Below the pieces are notes generated by a model, which was given only the letters and a program-made list of their open reading frames with translations, searched no databases and was not told where the DNA came from. From the NCBI RefSeq assembly GCF_003255815.1, contig NC_037682.1, forward strand, positions 45,674,986 through 45,738,985: a DNA stretch of 64,000 nt, read 5' to 3'. The stretch comes from Theropithecus gelada. Lineage: Eukaryota; Chordata; Mammalia; Primates; Cercopithecidae. How positions within the stretch are numbered: the first letter of the stretch is position 1; every line of letters starts with the position of its first letter. Position numbers and translations under genes: made by a program. This document shows positions 56,266 to 64,000 of this stretch, one piece after another.

Positions 56266-56561
56266 ATTTTTTTTTTTTTTTGAAACGGAGTCTCGCTCTG
56301 TCACCGGGGCTGGAGTGCAGTGGCGCGATCTCAGATCACTGCAAGCTCCGCCTCCTGGGTACACCCTATTCTCCTGCCCCAGCCTCCCGAGTAGCTGGGA
56401 CTATGGCACATGCAACCACGCCCAGCTAATTTTTTTGTATTTTTAGTAGAGACGGGGTTTCACCATGTTAGCCAGGATGGGCTCGACCTCCTGACCTTGT
56501 GATCCGCCCACCTCGGCCTCCCAAGTGCTGCGATTACAGGCGTGAGCCACCACGCCCGGCC
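56266..56561 (-). mobile_element. AluY-type element
   Basis: A nearly complete antisense Alu with AluY-type bases ('gcaagctccgcctcctggg', 'gaccttgtgatccgcccac') and fairly intact CpGs, ending at 'cacgcccggc'. The target duplication is obscured by the TA repeat. Confidence 0.92.
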
Positions 56562-56564
56562 CTG

Positions 56565-57882
56565 TCTCCTTTTATATATTTTCTATAAACTTTCATTTTT
56601 CTTATTTAAAGCAAAATAATTTATCATACTAACCAGACAAGGGTGGTGGCGGGGGGCAGGGGAAAGCTATTTTTTACCCTAGGATAAATGAGATAATTAT
56701 AAATTTCTTACTTAAATAAGATAATCTCAAATTATAAAAATGGCCTATAAGTTTACTCCTTCCACATTGATATTGTATTAACATGAAAAAAGTCATTTCA
56801 AATCAATGTTTTGCAAGCATTGGTAACTAACGGAAGTCACTGGTTCAGAGAATGGCACTGATTCAGAGAATGGCAAGCTGCTCTGGAAAGAAAATACTAT
56901 CCAGGTTTTAAAATAACTTTTTTTTTTTTTTTTTTTACTATATGCACTATGGACAAGTATGCCAAGCTGAAATGGCCCACCATTTTAAATTCCAACTTTG
57001 ACACCATTCTTTATCTTTCTTCTGGCTCGGAACTTGCACAGTCACACAAATGTCAGTTGTGGGCCAAATTGAAACATATTATCAAAGCTCTCAGGACCAC
57101 TGAATCATCCTAAGAGACTGGACAGTTCTCTGGTTCCAAGAGCCATCCTCAGATCAGGAAGTGCCAGCTGAGCCCCTCTCTGATCCTCAACATCAGCCAC
57201 TTGTGATGAGTTGAGTGTGAATTGGGCTTCAGAGCTGACCTGCGAGTGACCAGTTCCATCAACCCATCCTTCATCTTAGTTAAAGACCCCTGTTGGCCTG
57301 ACCTCCCAAGAAGACAGTCCCGTGAAGAGCCTGGAACATCTAAGCCCCAGCCTGTCACCAAAACATGCAGGGATCTCGGGGGGAAAAGTCTACAGCCTTG
57401 GAGACCCTAGATTACACATGATGAGGGGAAACGTTGCAAAGTTTCTTGAATAATATAAAAAGCAAAATATGAGTTTATTTGGGAGTGAAAAAATGCACTT
57501 TTCCTTAATTTTCTACAAATGGGTTGGCAACTTATGAGACATCTCAGAGATGGCACAAAGGCTCACCTTTTAGTAGTGGCTGAGTTGAGAGGTCACCCAT
57601 CTCATACTGCAAAGAATTGAGGTTAGAACCTTAAGATATCTCTTTAGAAAGTCTGCTCATCTACTCATCCTATCAGTGACCCACTTCCAATCTCAGACTT
57701 TCTTCCAGATGGGTCTGTGTGCAAATCAGTATGCACAATGGTAGCCTCTGGGGCTTTTTTTCTGAGAACCAAAGGCTGAGGGTTCCCCTACTTGCAGAGG
57801 CTAGAGTGTGAGGGGTATGTATGTGTGTGTGTGTGTTTACAGGCATTTGAGTCAATGACACACACTAAATGTCAAATAAATA
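56565..57882. other. Unassigned sequence
   Basis: About 1.3 kb with a 19-base poly(T) near 56919-56937 and a short TG run near 57817-57835. No exon or repeat family recognised. Confidence 0.45.
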
Positions 57883-59053
57883 CAGTCACGCAGTGCATAA
57901 TGGTGTTTTGGTCAATGGCTGACTGCATATAATGATGGTGGTCCTGTAAGATTATAAGGAAGCTGAAAAATTACTATTGCCTAGTAACATAGTAGCAGTC
58001 ATAACATTGTAATGCGACACATTACTCATGTTTGTGGTGATACTGTGCTACAAGTTTTATAAAAGTATAGCACACACAACCATGTACAGTGCCTAATACT
58101 TTATATAGTAGGTGATAAATACTTGATAACAAATTACTATGTTATGGGTGCAGGTATTTACTATACTAGTCATTGTTATGTTAGACTGTATTCTTTCTAC
58201 CTAAAAACATTAACTGTAAAACAGTCTCAGGCAGGTCCTTCAGGAGGTATTCCAGAAGGCATTGTTAGCATAGGAGATGACAGCTCCATATGTGTTTTTG
58301 CCCATGAAGACCTTCCAGAGGTACAATATGTGGAGGTGGAAAACAGTGATATTGGCCCTGTTTAGGCCTAGGCTAATGTGTCTGTTCGTGTCTTCATTTT
58401 TAATTTTAAGAAGTTGAAAAAGTTAAAAAAAAAACTAATAGAAAAAAGCTTATAAAGATATAAAGAAAATATTTTTGTATAACTGTACAATGTGTTTGTG
58501 TTTTAAGCTAAGTGTTATTTCAAGAGTCAAAAAGTCAAAAAATTTAAAAGTTTATAAAGTAAAAAAGTTACAGTTAACTAAGGTTAACTTATTGAAGAGA
58601 AAAATATTTTTAATAAATTTAGTGTAGCCTAAGTGTACAATGTTAATAAATTCTGCAGTAGTATACAGTAATGTCCTAGGCCTTTACATTCTCTCACCAC
58701 TCACTCACTGACTTACCCAGAGCAACTTCCAGTCCTACAATTCCATTCATGGTAAATGCCCTATTCAAGTATACCATTTTAAAAAATCTTTTATACTATA
58801 TTTTTACTGTACCTTTTCTATGTTTAGATACACAAATACCATTGTGCTACAATTGCCTATTGTAATTAGTACATCAACATGCTATACAGGCTTGTAGCCT
58901 AGAAGCAATAGGCTATAGAATATAGCCTAAGTGTGTAGTAGGCTATCTCATCTAGGTTTGTGAAAATGTACTCTATGATGTCTGTACAACAACAAAAAAG
59001 TCTAAAGACTCATTTCTCAGAACGTAACCCTATTATTAAGCAATGCATGACTG
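57883..59053. mobile_element. Tigger/MER2-type mariner-family DNA transposon relic
   Basis: The 1171-bp element has terminal inverted repeats: cagtcacgcagtgcataat at the left, and the complement of cagtcatgcattgcttaat at the right. The right half carries the MER2-like interior ('gtttagatacacaaatacc', 'gcaataggctatagaatat', 'tctcagaacgtaaccc'). TA precedes the left end, as for TA-targeting elements. An 80-codon open frame (58123-58365) is a remnant and not a full transposase. Confidence 0.85.
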
Positions 59054-60637
59054 CAGGTAGCAAACCATTGATTAATCAGTGGCTCAATAATTAATAGAAG
59101 GAATAAATTGTTTGCAAGCCACCTATGTGCCTGACTTTGGGCATTATGATGGAGAGCAGATAAGAATAAGTTATTGCTCTCTGCTCTCAAGTTTCAAAGA
59201 GGGATGTAGCTGCTGTTTCTTGGCCTGAGAATTGTCCTTTCTCACAACCGAAAAACAGAAAAAACTCACAATCTAGTAGGGAAACCAAACAGGGAAATAA
59301 ATGAATGACAAACAATATAACCAATACTCCAATAGAGAGAGCACGAAATATACAATGATAAACCAGGCATGAAGCAGGGTCAACTATTTGTGGGGTTATC
59401 AGCTATGATGATTAATTTGAAATTCTAACAAAAAACCTAAAGTAATAGAATTTTGTTGCTTTTACCCTTAGTGTTGAAACTCTAAGAGGTATGTTCCACT
59501 CTCCTACTTCTATAAGTTAAGTCTAGGAAACATTCCTTTGTTTACATCTTGCCTCATCCCACAAAGGATTAGAGGAAATGCTATATTCAATAAAACAATG
59601 GCTAAGTATAATGTAATAGAAGAAAAGGATTCTTATTTAAAACTTAGACTGTGACTACTTTCACCTTCTATAGGTGGGAGAAGGCTGTGTAAATTAATCA
59701 TATCAGTGGAAATATAAATCATATATCACTTCCTTCCATACTCAGGCGCTAATATTTATTAGTGCCAAGTCTGAGATTTCAAAGTCTGCCAGTTCTAAGC
59801 TGCTCAAGAGGTCCTCTGAGTATATGGTCTTAGAGATACATTAGTGAGCATTTGGATATGTGAAGTTCAGCCTAGAGTTCAGGGGTCACGCCATATTGTC
59901 ATCTATAATAAGTGAGAAAAATTCCATTTCCTGGGAGCAGTGCAATATGAAGGGCCCCCCAAAAATGGAGTAGCCAGAGCAGTGTGAAAAGCCTACTGAG
60001 GAGGACAAAAAACACAGACAAAAGTGCCAAAGTAAAACCCATTTATTTTCCCAAAATAGCAACAAAGCCTGCTGTGATACCAAATACTTGGAGTGACTTG
60101 ATTTTTCTTTAGGTGGGGGAATATTAATTTAATTTTATTTTTTTTAAGAGTTGAGTTTTGAATTTGGGGTTGTTTTGGCACAGAAGGAAGAGAACAGAGA
60201 AAAGAGATAGGAAAGAGCGAGATCCTAAGTTTAATGGGAGCAGAAATGCAGTCAGGGATGGCCACGAGAATGAAATTGTGCCTCTTCCCCATCACCCTTG
60301 CTCCTCACTCAGTGATTTGCAGAATCCTAGACAGACAGGGAATTGGATTTCCTGTTGCATGTGAGATAGAATGACCAGGCAAATTTAATTAAGAATGTCT
60401 TCTGACAAGGAGCTGGGACCAGGAAAACTGTAAATAAAAGATGAGTATCAATTATATGTGTGGGCAAAGAGGTCAAATAGGGAGAGGGAAATCAAAACGT
60501 CTGGATTCTCCAGTCCAAACAGTTAGCTCTAGCTGGTATTTTGGAGTGAGCACCATCTAGGGCTTTACCTGCAAAAAGTAAAGATGAGACTGAGATGAGT
60601 AAGTGCAGATTCTAGGCTGGATCTGACATTCAAGTTT

Positions 60638-60663
60638 TGTTTGTTTGTTTGTCTGTCTGCTTG
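60638..60663 (+). repeat. (TTTG)n/(TCTG)n simple repeat
   Basis: Tetranucleotide array changing from gttt to gtctg units. Confidence 0.85.
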
Positions 60664-60702
60664 CTACGTTTAATTCTCCACCCACTTTTTCACTATTACA
60701 GA

Positions 60703-60724
60703 AGATTTATTTATTTATTTATTT
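60703..60724 (+). repeat. (ATTT)n simple repeat
   Basis: About five uninterrupted attt units before 'cgacc'. Confidence 0.9.
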
Positions 60725-60879
60725 CGACCAATTGAGGTCTAGTTAATTTAGTTTCAAATTGATATTTAAAAATTATTTCTTGTTTTGTATTATCTATTCT
60801 TCCCACACATATGACTAGGCAACCAGAGTTGACCCAATAATAATGATGATGCTGATAAGAACTGTAATTTATGAAGCTA

Positions 60880-61100
60880 TTCTTCTTATGTGCCAGGGAC
60901 TAAGGTAAGCATTTTATATACATGGTCTTTTGTGAAAACAACAATTTCATGAGATAGATAGTTATTCTCATTTTTATTTTACAAAAGAGAAAAATGAGGC
61001 CCAGAGAGGTTTGAGTATCTTACTTAAGATCCCACTGCCAATTAAGTAGAAGAGCAGGACTTGACTCCAGTGCCTGAACTCTGGACCCTAGAGAGTATGC
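60880..61100 (-). repeat. MIR SINE, nearly full length
   Basis: 'tcttatgtgccagggacta', 'gaggcccagagaggtttg' and 'ggacttgactccagtgcc' are antisense MIR. Confidence 0.85.
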
Positions 61101-61394
61101 TATCAAAGGAGTAGCCATCATAATGATAAGCATGGAAATGATAATGTAACTCCCTGTGTCTGATATGGTTAAGATCTGCCTTATATATAGCATTTAAATG
61201 AATACCCACAGCACTCCTCTGTGGTGGCAGAATGAGTCCATTTTAAGTTGAGGAAATGGGTGGAAAGGTTTGGTAGTCACCCAGCTTGCTGATGACAGTG
61301 GTCTTAATAATAAGGCAAGGAAAGATCACCAGTTACAGGGGTGGTCTTTGCATGGTATTCATGCTCTGAGACAGGGCTGCCTGCTATGTTCATC

Positions 61395-61590
61395 TGGAGG
61401 CAAAGACAACTTGGACCAGTACTCCTTAAACAAGAAGCCTAAAAATCACCCAGGCTGCTTGTTAAAGATACATACCCCCTCCCACCCTCCCACCCTCCCC
61501 ACTCCCCCAAAAAAAACCAGACCTAGAATTCTGAGGCTGTGAGTCTGCATTTGAAACAAGCAATGAAGTTCCTCTGAATTAGTAGTCCTC
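61395..61590 (+). mobile_element. MER5-type MITE with a C-rich insertion
   Basis: 'gtactccttaaacaag', 'aaaatcacccaggctgc', 'ttgttaaagatacata', 'gagtctgcatttgaaac' mark MER5. The interior carries an expanded cccaccctcccaccctccc tract (61480-61507). Confidence 0.7.
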
Positions 61591-61599
61591 CCCTTTGCT

Positions 61600-61755
61600 T
61601 TGCATCCTTGGCTTTGCATTAGAGTCACCTGGGAAGTCCACACACTAAGGCTGTCCAGGTCCCACCCTGGACCAATGAAATCAGATTCTGGGAGTGGGGC
61701 ACAGGCAGTAGAATGTTGAGAAAGCTCTCTGGGTACAGAAGAATTGAAAAACACG
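61600..61755 (+). mobile_element. MER5-type MITE, tandem to the previous one
   Basis: 'gcattagagtcacctggga', 'caggtcccaccctggacc' and 'gaaatcagattctggga' are MER5 interior phrases in sense orientation. Confidence 0.72.
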
Positions 61756-61759
61756 GCTT

Positions 61760-62690
61760 TATGAAATGCTACAAAGGCTTTGCTCTCACAACACTTTACA
61801 GTGGGGGATTACTGAGGCAATAATCTGGATAATTTCAATCTATGTTAACAGCCAATCTGGAAAAATCCAGGCCTTCTATTACTTTCTGAGTGAGATTTCC
61901 TTGTTGACAGAAACACTCAGCCAGTCCAGCTGCCCATGCAGCCCAAATACAGCCAGGTAATCCCCCAAATGCCACCTCAGCTCTAGCACTGCGGGTAGCA
62001 TCAGGCAGCCTGACCCTTACTCGTTACTCTACCCGTTGCTCCTGCAGGGCCACCAGGCACTGAGCTGTGATGCTCCCCACCTCCCCACGGCTCTCTCAAC
62101 ACATTTCCTCTTTTGGTTACTGCTGTCATCCTGGAAGCCTTCATGCCTACCCTCTGACTCTGCCCCAGGCGTGGAGCCTGGTGAGCCTCAGATGGAAGAG
62201 GCGCTCCTGGTCAATGTCTGACCTCCAGGAAGAGGCCCAGTGCCCAGGGTTTAGGACTCTGAGAGGAGGATTTGGAGCAGAGTTAACTCATGAAGGTCTG
62301 TGCTAATAAAAGGATGTGTTGGCCTAAAAAAACCTCAACAGTGGATAATTTTTAAAAAATTAGAGCTTTGGTGTGCATTTTGTAATTAAAAAAATATTAT
62401 TTTCTTTATTATTTATATATGTTAGCCTACTGTTAAAATTATTTTGCTAATATATTTATGTGTGTGTACATATGTACAAATAAATATGTTTATAAAGATA
62501 AGGAAAAAGAAGGAAGGAATCATGTCAAATTGTTAACAGCAGTTCTTTCTGAGGGGTAAATTAGGGACTATTGATTTCTTATTTTATATCATTATTTTTA
62601 AAAGTTGGAATTATGAGTGGTTTTAACTTACTTTTCCATGGGATTTCCTTTATTTTTCAAATAAATATCCTCATTTGTTTTAACCTTTTA
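61760..62690. other. Unassigned sequence
   Basis: About 0.9 kb, becoming AT-rich after 62330. No exon or repeat family called. Confidence 0.45.
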
Positions 62691-62705
62691 TTTATTCAAG
62701 GGACA

Positions 62706-62707
<2 letters not shown>

Positions 62708-62736
<29 letters not shown>

Positions 62737-63014
62737 TTGAGACAGGGTCCTGCTCTATCACTCAGGCTGAAGTGCGGTGGCACCATCCCGGCTCACTGCA
62801 ACCTCCTTCTTCCAGACTCAAGCAGTTCTCCTGCCTCAGCCTCCCATGTGGTTAGGACTACAGGCATACACCACTGTGCCAGCTAATTTTTGTATTTTTC
62901 ATAGAGACAGGGTTTCACCATGTTGCCCAGGCTGGTCTCTTAACTCCTGGGCTCAAGCAATCTGGTCGCCTTGGCCTCGCAAAGTACTGTGATTTCAGGT
63001 GTGTGTGCTCGGCC
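62708..63014 (-). mobile_element. AluJ-type element with a (TTA)n tail microsatellite
   Basis: An old antisense Alu whose poly(A) tail has become a (TTA)n array (62708-62737). 'gagacagggtcctgctct' and 'actcctgggctcaagcaat' point to AluJ. The flanks 'aagggacatatta' and 'aaaggacacttatta' form a decayed target duplication. Confidence 0.88.
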
Positions 63015-63180
63015 TCAAAGGACACTTATTAAGCCCTGCTGTGAACCAAGCCCTGTGCAAATGTTGGTGATATGGAAGTGCAGAAATCTCTGCCCTCTCC
63101 TTTTTCAGGCAGGATAATTGAGCTCCTTCTTCCAAACTAATAAACAAAATATATGTTAGCAACCAAAAAGTAAAAATCCA
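63015..63180 (-). repeat. Possible L2 3'-end relic
   Basis: 'acttattaagccctgctgtg' and 'aagccctgtgcaaatgttgg' resemble a decayed antisense L2 terminus beside the Alu. Confidence 0.45.
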
Positions 63181-63239
63181 GTTCTAGTTAAAGGGAGGTT
63201 ATCTGTATAACAAAGTCACTGACAAGTGGGCTCTCTTCT

Positions 63240-64000
63240 GACACAACTAGAAACCATTACCCCAGAAATTCCGTCTATTCTCCCTTCCTTCCAGGGAAGT
63301 GGCTCCCACAGAATCATTCTGTACAGAAGTGCCAAGACCACCCCTGAGCAGAAGGACTAGGAAATTAATTCTTTTCTGACTGATCTATCAACTTGCCTCT
63401 ACAACCAATGATGTTGGTGGCCTCAAGACAGTCTTCTTCGGGCAGAGAGAAGATGGAGAGGAAAATGGGATGCCAGAAATGAACCCTGCAGGACACATGT
63501 AAAAGGGAATTCTAGTTAACACTACCCCTTGGCTGAGCTCAAGGATGGTCGAAAAGCTGTCAACAAAACAGAGACACCCATGAGGATCTTTTGGGCCCTG
63601 AGAGCATTTGAAGCTCTGTGAAGATTTGAGACCATAAACAGCTGCATTGATTTCCGTTCCCTCTCCAAATCCAAGGCAAATAAAACCTCAGAGCTTCACG
63701 GGTGGAAAAAAACAAAATACACAGGAATTGTCTCTTATTTTTTGGCTTAGAAAGATATGTTTTATAAACAGTGGGGCAAGACACTATTAAATTGCTTTCA
63801 AAAAAATTGTCTGGCAACTTTCTTGAAGCTCCACATTGCACAAGAATTTTAGACATTCACACACATTTATCAGAATTTTCTTTTCAAGGCAGTCTGGAAG
63901 TGCCTCAAATATGAACCAAACAAAGTTAGTCTCCCTAAGGTTGCAGTGAAAACTATTAAGCATCATCATCATCCTGGCTTCATTTCCACAAAGTCCATCT
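63240..64000. other. Unassigned sequence to the window end
   Basis: No exon, RNA or repeat family recognised. Short minus-strand open frames at 63560-63972 show no motif. Confidence 0.45.

Larger units (their letters stand above)
59400..60870. other. Unassigned AT-rich sequence
   Basis: No repeat family is confidently recognised. An L2-like antisense segment may precede it (59150-59390, 'caatctagtagggaaacc'). Simple repeats occur at 60638-60663 (TTTG/TCTG) and 60703-60724 (ATTT). Confidence 0.45.
53401..64000 (-). other. Region upstream of the NAV2 CpG-island promoter
   Basis: No coding exon is recognised. The interval is AT-richer than the island and carries a MaLR-type LTR, paired MER5-like elements, three Alus and a Tigger/MER2-type element. 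In human, longer NAV2 isoforms start far upstream, in which case this would also be NAV2 intron. That is known gene architecture and is not visible here. Confidence 0.55.

Noticed and set aside
1..64000. CRISPR arrays, operons, ribosome binding sites, tRNA or rRNA genes
   Set aside because: None seen. The repeat content and gene structure are those of a primate nuclear intron, so bacterial feature types do not apply.

Overview
The window is nuclear DNA of an Old World monkey. Alu elements are abundant. The two youngest (6715-7017 and 8681-9071) carry the diagnostic bases of the cercopithecid AluYR group: 'ctcaagcctgtaatccc', 'gagacgggcgga', 'gccgggcgaggtggc' and 'ggcgtaaacccggg'. Old MIR, L2, MER5, MaLR-type and Tigger relics fill much of the rest, as expected for a mammalian intron. 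A 65-base run of N marks a gap in a draft assembly. Nothing prokaryotic, plasmid-like or phage-like is present.

Only one protein-coding segment is convincing. On the minus strand, 52029-51763 encodes 89 residues that I recognise as the N-terminus of neuron navigator 2 (NAV2), beginning MPAILVASKMKSGLPKPV. The exon ends in phase 0 at a consensus donor (CAG|gtgaga), and an in-frame stop lies 97 bases upstream of the ATG. It sits in a CpG island (about 51250-53400) with a pair of facing CCAAT boxes and GC boxes. This looks like the first coding exon, with its own promoter, of one class of NAV2 transcripts. Positions 51762 down to 1 are then the 5' part of the following large intron. Positions above about 53400 lie upstream of this promoter, and would be intronic for any longer NAV2 isoform.

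The intron holds one likely RNA gene. A near-perfect 34-bp inverted repeat with a 12-nt loop (6059-6138) has arms that match, from memory, the mature arms of primate miR-4694. I place no other non-coding RNA gene.

Mobile-element layers can be ordered by nesting. An older MaLR-like LTR (about 10085-11082) is split by a younger solo LTR (10227-10762). A MIR is split by a small terminal-inverted-repeat element (15299-15502). An L2 tract (2975-4380) carries two Alus. Two MIRs carry Alus, at 8681 and 33292. The upstream side (53400-64000) holds a MaLR LTR, two head-to-tail pairs of MER5-like elements, three Alus and a 1.17-kb Tigger/MER2-type element.

I found no new multi-gene system. The observations most worth a second look are the miRNA palindrome, a 92-bp inverted duplication with an 1111-bp spacer (40043-40134 and 41246-41337), a 14-bp dyad of A/T-rich MEF2-like sites (39839-39876), the CCAAT dyad in the CpG island, and corrupted sequence beside the assembly gap.
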